Program-made: the position numbers and the translations under genes
Assembly: GCA_015484715.1 (NCBI GenBank)
Contig: WFUY01000068.1
Location: 1 to 5,625 of the forward strand
Length of the DNA: 5,625 bases
Direction of reading: 5' to 3'
DNA from: Thermoflexales bacterium
GTDB taxonomy: Bacteria > Chloroflexota > Anaerolineae > S140-20
Shown: positions 1 through 5,481 of the stretch, piece after piece
Layout: every line of letters begins with the position of its first letter
Position numbering within the stretch: the stretch's first letter is position 1
The notes under the pieces: model-generated
Seen by the model: the letters and a program-made list of their open reading frames with translations, nothing else
Databases searched by the model: none
Told to the model about the DNA's origin: nothing

Positions 1-187
1 AGGATTCCAGGGTGGCCGGCGGTGGAGTGGGTAGGATCACCTTGGCCCGCGTCGGCGTTGGGAAGAGGGTGGGCGCAGCCGTTGGTGTAGGCGTTGCCCG
101 TCCAAAGGAGAGGCTACAGGCCAGCGTCGCCAGCGCCATCATGGCAACCGCCAGCGAGATGGCGGGAGAACCTTGCTTCGCTTGCAT
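1..187 (-). CDS. Putative lipoprotein, N-terminal part (runs off left edge)
   Basis: Reading leftward from the ATG at 187-185, 62 codons stay open to the window edge. The N-terminus MQAKQG is followed by a hydrophobic stretch at about residues 9-23 that ends TLAC, so Cys24 is a probable lipidation site; Leu sits at -2 rather than the textbook -3. A Pro/Thr-rich linker follows (PTPTAAPT, LFPTPT, ILPTPPPATL), of the kind that tethers extracellular domains in Chloroflexota lipoproteins. The functional domain lies outside the window, so no role can be assigned; substrate-binding or other surface proteins commonly start this way. The start is supported by GGAGAG 6 nt upstream and by a promoter at 252-280. 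The gene is divergent from the protease operon and shares its intergenic region. An overlapping plus-strand reading of the same DNA gives a Gly/Val/Arg-rich peptide with no recognisable features. Confidence 0.72.
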   Translation of the reverse strand, partial: MQAKQGSPAISLAVAMMALATLACSLSFGRATPTPTAAPTLFPTPTRAKVILPTPPPATLES

Positions 188-251
188 TTCGGTCTCTCCG
201 TGGCGCACAACATGCAGTCCGTGATGGATGGCCCAGGACAGGTCCGCCGGG

Positions 252-280
252 ATTCTAACACAACCTTCCCTCCCGGTCAA
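252..280 (-). promoter_or_regulatory. Sigma70-type promoter for the lipoprotein gene
   Basis: On the minus strand, TTGACC (280-275) and TAGAAT (257-252) are separated by exactly 17 nt. The predicted transcription start is near 245, leaving a leader of about 57 nt before the ATG at 187. Each box differs from consensus at one base. A GGTGATTACC palindrome (292-301) lies just upstream. Confidence 0.7.
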
Positions 281-291
281 CGCAGGGGGTC

Positions 292-302
292 GGTGATTAC
301 CC
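292..302 (-). promoter_or_regulatory. Palindromic GGTRATYACC site upstream of lipoprotein promoter
   Basis: GGTGATTACCC; its first ten bases fit the perfect palindrome GGTRATYACC. It ends 11 bp before the -35 box of the leftward promoter (275-280). It is both the left end of repeat copy 1 and a candidate operator. The GT-N4-AC core resembles the general form of GntR-family operators, which is only a hint. Confidence 0.5.
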
Positions 303-391
303 CATCGCCCTGCCAATCCACTGACAGCAGTCCGCTATGGGACTCAACGTACCCTCTGCCCGGATGGCCAATCCCCCCGCCCCCGAGGTCC

Positions 392-402
392 GGGTAATCA
401 CC
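392..402 (+). promoter_or_regulatory. Internal GGTRATYACC site within repeat copy 1
   Basis: GGGTAATCACC, identical to the right end of copy 1. It is not followed by a recognisable promoter. It may mark the end of a nested element (292-402) or be an additional regulator site in the shared intergenic region. Confidence 0.4.
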
Positions 403-430
403 TAGCGATTCTGCGGAGATAGGGAGACCA

Positions 431-507
431 GCCGTCCACGAAGGGGGCACGAATACACGAATTAAGGACCGCCTCACTCGTGCATTGGTGAGAAATTCGT
501 GGACGGC
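431..507. repeat. Long inverted repeat, 12-bp perfect arms
   Basis: Arms 431-442 and 496-507 are exact reverse complements. The same arms with the same 53-nt spacing occur at 5371-5382 and 5436-5447 in the other copy. Conservation of both arms and of spacing suggests that the hairpin or cruciform matters to the element. Confidence 0.75.
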
Positions 508-537
508 CTGCTACGGACCACTCTCTCGCTCACTTGT

Positions 538-548
538 GGGTAATCACC
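538..548 (+). promoter_or_regulatory. Palindromic GGTRATYACC site upstream of operon promoter
   Basis: GGGTAATCACC ends 11 bp before the -35 box at 560-565, the same gap as on the divergent side. Its centre is near -52 relative to the predicted start at 595, which would suit an activator or upstream-bound regulator. It is also the right end of repeat copy 1. Confidence 0.5.
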
Positions 549-559
549 GGGCTACTTCC

Positions 560-588
560 TTGCCTGGATGGGGATAGGCGGGTATAAT
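560..588 (+). promoter_or_regulatory. Sigma70-type promoter for the protease-glycosidase-epimerase operon
   Basis: TTGCCT (560-565), a 17-nt spacer and a perfect TATAAT (583-588) predict a start near 595. It begins 12 bp after the end of repeat copy 1. No other convincing promoter was seen before the next two genes, so it probably serves all three. Confidence 0.75.
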
Positions 589-594
589 GAGGTT

Positions 595-806
595 TAACTG
601 CTAGCGCCTCCCGGCGGCTGGAAGCCGCCGCTATGAGTAGCGAAGCCGCCCTTCGGCAGCTCCTGACCTTGCCGGAGCGGGAGTCTGACGAAGGCCCGGC
701 CTTGCCTCTTGAAGCCCGCGGCTCCCGTCGCAGGGGACAGAAGCAGAAAGTGTCGGAGGATCAAGGGAGAGGCCAGCAGGCTATCAGATACTTGGAAGGA
801 GAGAGC
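595..806 (+). promoter_or_regulatory. Long structured 5' leader of the operon
   Basis: About 212 nt separate the predicted transcription start from the chosen ATG at 807. Visible pairings are: CGGCGGCT/AGCCGCCG with a GGA loop (612-630); CGCTA/TAGCG with a TGAG loop (629-642); AAGGC/GCCTT (691-703) enclosed by CGGGAG (678-683) with CTCCCG (722-727). AGCCGCC occurs at both 623-629 and 644-650, so GGCGGCT (613-619) could pair with either, giving mutually exclusive folds. It resembles the dispersed GC-rich hairpin repeats found in some bacterial genomes and could equally be a cis-regulatory RNA. I do not recognise a known riboswitch or T-box motif in it. Confidence 0.5.
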
Positions 807-1931
807 ATGGAACTGGACGTAGGAATGTGGCACGCTGGTGGACCGGCCTGGCCGGTGGGAGGGCCGCTCATTCTGCTCCAATTGCGCGAGACAGTGGCCG
901 ACCTGATGACCATCGAGCGAGTCGAAGTGTTGCACCCCCCGGCCCAGGTTGTCCGCTTCCGGGGTCGCTTGATGGGAGACCCGGAGAGGATCTTTCAGCG
1001 CCTACTCCAGCGTTTCGAGGCGTTAGGATACACGCCGACGCTGGCCCGCGAGGGGACCCAGGACCTGATCACGGCCCACCAAGGGGTGGTCCGTCCCCGC
1101 CCCGCCAGGACCTGGATCAACGCCCTTCTCTTCGTGGCGACCATCCTGACCACCCTCTACGCCGGCGCCGCCCAGCAGGGCGTTGACCTGCTGCGGGAGC
1201 CAGGCCGGTGGACAACGGGCCTCCCCTTTGCCCTCACCCTGCTGGTCATCCTGGGCACCCATGAGTTCGGTCACTACTTTGCGGCCCGCTACCACCGAGC
1301 CGCCGTCACCCTGCCCTACTTCATCCCAATGCCCTTCAACTTCCTGGGGACGATGGGAGCCTTCATCCAGCTCCGCTCGCCCATTAAGGACCGCAAGTCT
1401 CTCTTCGACATTGGCGTGGCCGGGCCACTGGCCGGTCTGGCCGTCGCCATCCCGCTGCTCCTCTACGGCCTGAGCATCTCCCCCGTGGGTCCCATCGGGC
1501 CGGGCCTGCTGGAGGGCAATTCCCTGCTCTACCTGGCCCTGAAGTACCTGGTCCACGGGCGAATCCTGCCCGGCAACGGCCTGGACGTCTGGCTCGATCC
1601 CATCGCCTTCGCCGCCTGGTTTGGGCTGCTGGTCACCTGCTTCAACCTGCTCCCCATCGGCCAACTCGACGGCGGTCACATCGCCTACGCCCTCTGGGGA
1701 CGCCGGGCCTGGACCATCGCCTCCCTCTCCGTCATCATGCTCTTCGCCCTCTCCTTCTTGTGGATGGGCTGGCTGACCTGGGCGCTCCTGGTCTTCTTCC
1801 TAGGGCTGCGCCATCCGCCCCCGCTGAACGACCTGACCCCCTTAGATGGGAAGCGGCGGGCCGTGGGCATCGCCACGGTGGTCCTCTTCTTCCTGGTCTT
1901 CACCCCGGTGCCTCTCCAGGCCATCCCGTGA
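807..1931 (+). CDS. Site-2 protease family protein (peptidase M50)
   Basis: This 374-aa polytopic membrane metalloprotease belongs to the group that cleaves substrates within the bilayer, often to release membrane-held regulators. The zinc motif HEFGH (152-156; ligands His152 and His156, catalytic Glu153) sits at the end of a hydrophobic segment (138-158). NLLPIGQLDGGH (280-291) supplies the family's second motif, with Asp288 as third ligand. GTMGAFI (181-187) is also typical. About seven hydrophobic segments lie near 104-122, 138-158, 200-224, 266-286, 301-318, 320-334 and 354-370. Residues 1-100 form a soluble domain like that of EGY-type M50 proteins. The 807 start is chosen because AGGAGAG (797-803) precedes it; an in-frame ATG at 633 would add 58 charged, low-complexity residues inside the folded leader. 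The gene is first in an operon, with the next one 2 nt away. The substrate is unknown. Confidence 0.88.
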   Translation: MELDVGMWHAGGPAWPVGGPLILLQLRETVADLMTIERVEVLHPPAQVVRFRGRLMGDPERIFQRLLQRFEALGYTPTLAREGTQDLITAHQGVVRPRPARTWINALLFVATILTTLYAGAAQQGVDLLREPGRWTTGLPFALTLLVILGTHEFGHYFAARYHRAAVTLPYFIPMPFNFLGTMGAFIQLRSPIKDRKSLFDIGVAGPLAGLAVAIPLLLYGLSISPVGPIGPGLLEGNSLLYLALKYLVHGRILPGNGLDVWLDPIAFAAWFGLLVTCFNLLPIGQLDGGHIAYALWGRRAWTIASLSVIMLFALSFLWMGWLTWALLVFFLGLRHPPPLNDLTPLDGKRRAVGIATVVLFFLVFTPVPLQAIP

Positions 1932-1933
1932 GC

Positions 1934-4360
1934 ATGCCAATGGGACGAGTTGTGCGCTTCACCCGGCTGTGGACTCCTCTGCTGTTCGCCTTGCTCTCCC
2001 TGAGCCTGGTCCACCGGCTCCTAGATGGCGCATCCTCGGCGATGGAGGAGGCCAAACCGGTCCTCTCCGCTTCCCCATCACTGCAGGGAGGAAAGGTCCG
2101 GCCGGCGTCCGTCAAGACCCTCGGCTCCGGTCAGGCCCTCTTCCCGCCCTACGGCAACGACCGGGACCGCTTTGGCTTCGATGCCGGCGCCAACCTGAGC
2201 CGCTTCGATGTGAGCCTGCTCAAGGCCGGCTGGTACAGCAATTGGTGGTACAACCTCGATCCACGCCATCCTGACCGTCTCACCTACGTCCAGATGATCC
2301 GTCTCCGCGCCGGTGCGGATCCCTATGACCCGACCCAGGTCGCCATCACGCCGGACCTGGCGACCATTGCCCAGATCGCTCAAACCCACCCCGGCTCCCT
2401 CTGGCTGTTGGGCAACGAGCCCGATTCCCTCTACCAGGGCGAGCCCATCTACCCCGAGGTCTACGCCGTCGTCTACCACAATCTCTACTACTACATCAAG
2501 GAAGCAGACCCCACCGCCATCATCGCCAATGGAGGCATCGTTCAGCCGACCCCCTGCCGGATGGAGTACCTGGACATCGTCTGGGAGACCTACCAGCAGA
2601 CCTACGAGGAGCCGATGCCTGTGGATGTCTGGAACATCCACGCCTTTATCCTGCGGGAGGTCTACGGAAGCTGGGGGGCGAGCACTCCGCCCGGTGTGGA
2701 CCCCAGTTGCGGCATAGACTACAAGATCCGGGAAGGAGATGACATCAACATCTTCCGTGCCAACCTCATCGCCTTCCGCCAGTGGATGAAGGACAAAGGT
2801 CAGCAGAACAAGCCCCTCATCATCAGCGAGTACGGCATCCTTTGGCCCGACTGGCTGAAGGACGAGGATGGGCGCGGATGGCCCCCGGAGCGGGTCAGCC
2901 GCTTTATGACCCGGACCTTCGACCTCTTCCTGAACGAGACCTACCCCGACGTAGGCTATCCGGCGGACGGCTACCGGTTGGTGCAGGCCTGGGCCTGGTA
3001 TAGCCTCTCCGACGACCGGCAGTACAACGGCTACCTCTTTCGCAGCGACAGCTATGAGATCTCGCCAATGGGGCAGACCTACGCCACCTACACCGCTGCC
3101 CTATCCGACACCCCTCGGGCTGACCTAACGGTACGGCTCTCGGTGCTGCGAGATGGGACGCTGCGCCATTGGGCAGCCCAGCAGCCCTCAAACACGCTGA
3201 CGGTAACGCTGGAGCTGACGGGAGAAGTGGCGAACTTGGGGAAGCTGACCGCCACCAACATGAGCCTCTACTTCGCGCCCGTCCGTTACGAGGCAACGGG
3301 AACGGTGGCGCTACCTTTCTCCACCACGCCGGTCACCGTGCCGCCCCGCTACGACGGCGTATTGGCCTGGCCCCTCTCCCTCACCTTGCAACCCCGCTAT
3401 CGCTACGACCTGACCTTCCAGGCCGATCCCACCGATCAGGTAGACGAACCACGCGAGTGGAACAACGCCGTCACCGTCACGCTGGACCTCCGAGCGGACC
3501 TGTGGCTGCGCCAGATGAGCTATGCACTGAGGGATCCCGTTGGCGGACCGGGCGCTCTGACGGCCACACTGGTGCTGACCAATGGGGGGGATTGGTGGGC
3601 AGAGCCAACCCACCTGGGCCTCGTCCTACGGGGCGAGACGGGCACGCTGCTGACCGGCCAACTGGTCTCCCAACCCTGGTTGGCCCCCGCTCAGGGCGTA
3701 ACGCTGACGGGGGTCATCAGCCGGCCGGCTCCCGGCGGTGACTTCTACCTCCTCTCCGCCGAGGTAGATACCTCCGATACCATCCCTGAGCAAGATGAAG
3801 GGAACAACCTCATCACGATCCCCATCCCCGTCGTCCTGACGGCCACCCTCTTCCCCACCCAGACGGTCGTTCTCACGTCGGCGAGCGGCGATCTGGCCTT
3901 CGTCCTCCCGGCGGGCCTGGTGTCGCAAACATCCGTCGTGACCTACACCCCCTACTGGCTGAGCGACCTGGAGGCCACACCCTTCCACGCCGCCACAGCC
4001 TTCTCGCTGACGCTGGACGGGCCCTTGATGCCGGGGCAGGTCATCTCGTTGACCTGGCGCTACCGCGACGAAGACCTGGCAGGCTACCCCGAGAAGCGGT
4101 TGACCCTGTACAGGCGGGCGGGAGGAACCTGGCAGCAGGCCGCCTGTGCCCCCTACCAGCGCCAGCCGGGGGTCAATCGCCTGACCGTGGGACTCTGTCA
4201 GACCGGCTTCTTCACGCTGGGACCCGGTTACACCATCCTTGTGCCCATCGTGGCCCGAGAAGGGGTGGGGAGCACAGCGTCAGGAGCACTCCCTGGGGAG
4301 TCCGTGGGGAGAGCAGAGCGCGGGCAGCGCATCGGCCCCCTGCTGTTGCCCGATCGGTGA
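1934..4360 (+). CDS. Secreted glycoside-hydrolase-like protein with CARDB-type domains
   Basis: This 808-aa exported protein starts with a signal peptide: basic RVVRFTR, hydrophobic 12-26 and probable cleavage after ASSA (33-36). Residues ~75-390 look like a clan GH-A TIM barrel. WLLGNEP (157-163) has the Asn-Glu pair of the acid/base, Glu162; KPLIISEYG (293-301) fits the nucleophile strand, Glu299. Cys208 and Cys259 could form a disulfide. Two beta-sandwich repeats follow (about 397-519 and 521-632), each ending in a CARDB-like signature, DEPREWNN (504-511) and PEQDEGNN (618-625). Next is another sandwich domain (635-764, Cys738 and Cys755) and LVPIVAR, like the C-termini of many Chloroflexota surface proteins. 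It probably acts on an extracellular or envelope polysaccharide; the GH family and substrate are not identifiable by eye. Translation is probably coupled to the protease gene. An in-frame GTG at 1928 overlapping the stop (GTGA) and an ATG at 1940 are alternative starts. Confidence 0.82.
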   Translation: MPMGRVVRFTRLWTPLLFALLSLSLVHRLLDGASSAMEEAKPVLSASPSLQGGKVRPASVKTLGSGQALFPPYGNDRDRFGFDAGANLSRFDVSLLKAGWYSNWWYNLDPRHPDRLTYVQMIRLRAGADPYDPTQVAITPDLATIAQIAQTHPGSLWLLGNEPDSLYQGEPIYPEVYAVVYHNLYYYIKEADPTAIIANGGIVQPTPCRMEYLDIVWETYQQTYEEPMPVDVWNIHAFILREVYGSWGASTPPGVDPSCGIDYKIREGDDINIFRANLIAFRQWMKDKGQQNKPLIISEYGILWPDWLKDEDGRGWPPERVSRFMTRTFDLFLNETYPDVGYPADGYRLVQAWAWYSLSDDRQYNGYLFRSDSYEISPMGQTYATYTAALSDTPRADLTVRLSVLRDGTLRHWAAQQPSNTLTVTLELTGEVANLGKLTATNMSLYFAPVRYEATGTVALPFSTTPVTVPPRYDGVLAWPLSLTLQPRYRYDLTFQADPTDQVDEPREWNNAVTVTLDLRADLWLRQMSYALRDPVGGPGALTATLVLTNGGDWWAEPTHLGLVLRGETGTLLTGQLVSQPWLAPAQGVTLTGVISRPAPGGDFYLLSAEVDTSDTIPEQDEGNNLITIPIPVVLTATLFPTQTVVLTSASGDLAFVLPAGLVSQTSVVTYTPYWLSDLEATPFHAATAFSLTLDGPLMPGQVISLTWRYRDEDLAGYPEKRLTLYRRAGGTWQQAACAPYQRQPGVNRLTVGLCQTGFFTLGPGYTILVPIVAREGVGSTASGALPGESVGRAERGQRIGPLLLPDR

Positions 4361-4377
4361 GTCGGTGAGGAGGCATC

Positions 4378-4383
4378 AGGAGG
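4378..4383 (+). promoter_or_regulatory. Strong Shine-Dalgarno site for the epimerase-like gene
   Basis: A perfect AGGAGG lies 6 nt before the ATG at 4390 in the 29-nt gap after the preceding stop. It fixes the start and suggests independent, efficient initiation within the polycistronic message, in contrast to the weak ribosome site of the gene before it. Confidence 0.8.
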
Positions 4384-4389
4384 AAAAGG

Positions 4390-4854
4390 ATGAGCACGAT
4401 TCAAGGGGTCGAGTTCAAAGAACTGGTCACCCACACCGATGAGCGTGGCTTTTTCCGCGAGGTCCTCCGGGCTTCGGATCCCATCCTGCGCGAGGGGTTC
4501 GCCCAGTGGAGCCACACGATGTCTTATACCGGCGTGGCCAAGGCGTGGCACATCCACCGGAAGCAGACCGATTGGTGGTACGTGCCGGTGGGAACGATCA
4601 AAGTGGCCCTCTACGATGCCCGGCCCGACTCTCCGACGCGGGGACAGTTGATGGAGTTCCTAATGGGGGAGCGCCACGGGGCAAAAGTTCTGAAGATCCC
4701 ACCCGGCGTCGCCCACGGTTACCGGGTGCTGGAGGGGCCGGCTCACGTCTTCTACTTTGTCTCCCACGAGTACGACGGAACCGACGAAGGGCGTATCCCT
4801 CACGACGACCCGGAGATCGGTTACGACTGGACTGCCGGCCCTCCGATCCGCTGA
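4390..4854 (+). CDS. dTDP-4-dehydrorhamnose 3,5-epimerase family protein (RmlC-like cupin), short form
   Basis: This 154-aa single-domain cupin is probably cytoplasmic. RmlC landmarks appear in order: DERGFFRE (17-24; family DxRGxFxE), AWHIH (52-56) where the family has GLHxQ, so His54 aligns with the catalytic His; IPPGVAHGY (103-111); Tyr122 and Tyr128 with the family's six-residue spacing, Tyr122 matching the proposed acid; and HDDPEIGYDW (138-147). Classic RmlC epimerises C3 and C5 of dTDP-4-keto-6-deoxyglucose on the way to dTDP-rhamnose. This protein stops right after the DP..G..W motif and lacks the usual tail with LSxKD, whose Asp partners the catalytic His. A different nucleotide-sugar substrate or a changed mechanism is therefore possible. 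No rmlA, rmlB or rmlD is nearby. It is the last gene of the operon, following a secreted glycosidase-like protein, which suggests a link to polysaccharide metabolism. Confidence 0.82.
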   Translation: MSTIQGVEFKELVTHTDERGFFREVLRASDPILREGFAQWSHTMSYTGVAKAWHIHRKQTDWWYVPVGTIKVALYDARPDSPTRGQLMEFLMGERHGAKVLKIPPGVAHGYRVLEGPAHVFYFVSHEYDGTDEGRIPHDDPEIGYDWTAGPPIR

Positions 4855-4905
4855 GGCGATCCGCAGGTCTTCCAAAAGGTGGCTTCGGGGGAGATGAGGC
4901 TGCTC

Positions 4906-5157
4906 TCAATGCCTCGTCGCCCGGCTGGACCGGAGCTGGACCTGATACCGGTCCAGCAGGGTCCCTAGGAGGCGACGGACCTGGCGTTCATCCAGGTGGG
5001 TCTGGAAGATGAACTGCCAGTAGGGGGGCGACCAGCGCGTGTATCCGCACAGTCCGTACTCCTGGAGCACCGCCTGAACGGCGATACAGCCGTTCTGGTC
5101 ACCAACTCCCTTGACTTCGTAAGCATGGGTAGCCTCAATCCAGGAAATGCTGTTCAT
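4906..5157 (-). CDS. Small protein of unknown function (83 aa)
   Basis: I do not recognise this family. The protein starts MNSISWIEATHAYEV and is soluble, with no signal peptide or membrane segment. It is rich in aromatic residues around 39-51 (YTRWSPPYWQFIF), has two cysteines (24, 37) and has a basic tail. The pattern suggests a small alpha/beta fold: strand ~6-17, helix ~22-35, strand ~46-53, amphipathic helix ~56-71, strand ~72-75. The ATG at 5157 is preferred because GGGAG lies just upstream and because a promoter at 5288-5316 would start transcription near 5281, downstream of the longer in-frame ATG at 5304. Another in-frame ATG at 5172 lacks a ribosome site. The gene converges on the epimerase-like gene with a 51-bp gap. 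Its own promoter and folded leader support it being real. Confidence 0.68.
   Translation of the reverse strand: MNSISWIEATHAYEVKGVGDQNGCIAVQAVLQEYGLCGYTRWSPPYWQFIFQTHLDERQVRRLLGTLLDRYQVQLRSSRATRH
4915..4977. other. Nested inverted repeats in the 3' end of the small gene
   Basis: CGTCGCC (4915-4921) and GGCGACG (4971-4977) enclose GCTGGACC (4935-4942) and GGTCCAGC (4950-4957) with a 7-nt loop. A second GCTGGACC at 4924-4931 could compete for the same partner. The structure lies inside codons of the minus-strand gene and beyond the end of the convergent operon. It has no T-tract, so it is not a typical intrinsic terminator; it may slow converging transcription or be a coding coincidence. Confidence 0.35.
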
Positions 5158-5281
5158 GTTCACTCCCGGCATTGCAAGAGAACCCGCTGCGTACCCTGGC
5201 GGACGGCCCCCACAGCCAGCAAGGCTATCGGCCTGCCTCCGGAGGAGATAGAGCGGGGTCTGAAGAGATCCCGCGCCTTTA
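5158..5281 (-). promoter_or_regulatory. Structured 5' leader of the small gene
   Basis: About 124 nt lie between the predicted start (near 5281) and the ATG. On the transcript, in order, these can pair: GCGGG with CCCGC plus inner TCT/AGA around a CTTC loop (5274-5253, one A-C mismatch); CTATC with GATAG (5251-5225) enclosing the palindrome CCTCCGGAGG (5245-5236); and CTGGC with GCCAG (5219-5196). Three stems in a short leader is notable. No known riboswitch consensus was recognised. Confidence 0.4.
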
Positions 5282-5287
5282 CGAGAT

Positions 5288-5316
5288 ATGATAGCGCAAA
5301 CCATCCACTACGTCAA
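5288..5316 (-). promoter_or_regulatory. Sigma70-type promoter for the small gene
   Basis: On the minus strand, TTGACG (5316-5311) and TATCAT (5293-5288) are 17 nt apart, predicting a start near 5281. A GGTRATYACC-like site (5330-5340) lies 13 bp upstream of the -35 box, echoing the arrangement at the other two promoters. Confidence 0.7.
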
Positions 5317-5319
5317 GGG

Positions 5320-5329
5320 CGGTGCACGC
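5320..5329. repeat. Direct repeat, left flank of element copy 2
   Basis: CGGTGCACGC directly abuts the left end of copy 2 (5330). The same ten bases recur at 5484-5493. The pair is a candidate target-site duplication. Confidence 0.5.
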
Positions 5330-5340
5330 GGTGATTGCCC
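5330..5340 (-). promoter_or_regulatory. GGTRATYACC-like site upstream of small-gene promoter
   Basis: GGTGATTGCCC departs from the palindrome at one base (G for A). It stands 13 bp from the -35 box of the leftward promoter and forms one end of repeat copy 2. Confidence 0.45.
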
Positions 5341-5470
5341 ACAAGGAAGCGAGAGAGTGGTCCGTGGCAGGCCGTCCACGAATCTCTCACCAATGCACGA
5401 ATGAGGCGGTCCTTCATTCATGTATTCGTCCCCCCTTCGTGGACGGCTAGCTCTCTATCTCCAAAGATAT

Positions 5471-5481
5471 GGGTAATCACC
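5471..5481 (+). promoter_or_regulatory. GGTRATYACC site at the outer end of copy 2
   Basis: GGGTAATCACC is a perfect match to the ends of copy 1, but no promoter is visible beyond it; the adjacent gene ends here. This occurrence favours an element-terminus role over a purely operator role. Confidence 0.45.

Larger units (their letters stand above)
292..548 (+). repeat. Repeat element copy 1, bounded by GGTRATYACC ends
   Basis: This non-coding stretch lies between two divergent promoters. It starts GGTGATTACCC (292-302) and ends GGGTAATCACC (538-548). The part at 431-548 matches the reverse complement of 5330-5447 over 118 nt, with 9 mismatches and no gaps by hand alignment. The core is a perfect inverted repeat, GCCGTCCACGAA (431-442) and TTCGTGGACGGC (496-507), separated by 53 nt; it contains repeated CACGAAT-like words and a TCAC/GTGA pair. 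Relative to copy 2, the left part holds about 104 extra bases carrying a third end motif (392-402), so copy 1 may be composite. No transposase is encoded. It could be a non-autonomous mobile element of MITE type or a dispersed regulatory repeat; the sequence alone does not decide. Confidence 0.8.

Noticed and set aside
12..224. Plus-strand ORF of 70 codons at the left edge
   Set aside because: It is Gly/Val-rich shadow coding opposite the lipoprotein start, which has a signal peptide, ribosome site and promoter.
277..477. Minus-strand ORF sharing the peptide MRRS...FVPPSWTA with a plus-strand ORF at 5335-5604
   Set aside because: The similarity comes from the inverted DNA repeat. The two reading frames diverge outside it and have no ribosome sites or protein-like features.
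633..806. In-frame upstream ATG extending the M50 protease by 58 residues
   Set aside because: The ATG lies within folded leader repeats, has no good ribosome site, and the added residues are charged and low in complexity. AGGAGAG precedes the ATG at 807.
595..806. Known riboswitch or T-box in the operon leader
   Set aside because: I compared it from memory with T-box, cobalamin, SAM, guanidine, ZTP and fluoride signatures and found none of their invariant cores.
1023..1679. 218-codon open frame antisense to the M50 gene
   Set aside because: It is a GC-rich shadow frame: Gly/Gln/Asp-rich composition with no family features, fully overlapping a well-supported membrane protease.
2078..2641. 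187-codon open frame antisense to the glycosidase-like gene
   Set aside because: Val/Gly/Asp-rich shadow translation opposite a region with clear GH-A motifs.
4844..4864. Direct repeat CGATCCGC spanning the stop codon of the epimerase-like gene
   Set aside because: Two 8-bp copies 13 bases apart are expected often enough in GC-rich DNA, and nothing else supports a site.
5158..5304. Longer start (ATG at 5304) for the small minus-strand gene
   Set aside because: It falls between the -35 and -10 boxes of the best promoter, upstream of the predicted transcription start, whereas GGGAG precedes the ATG at 5157.
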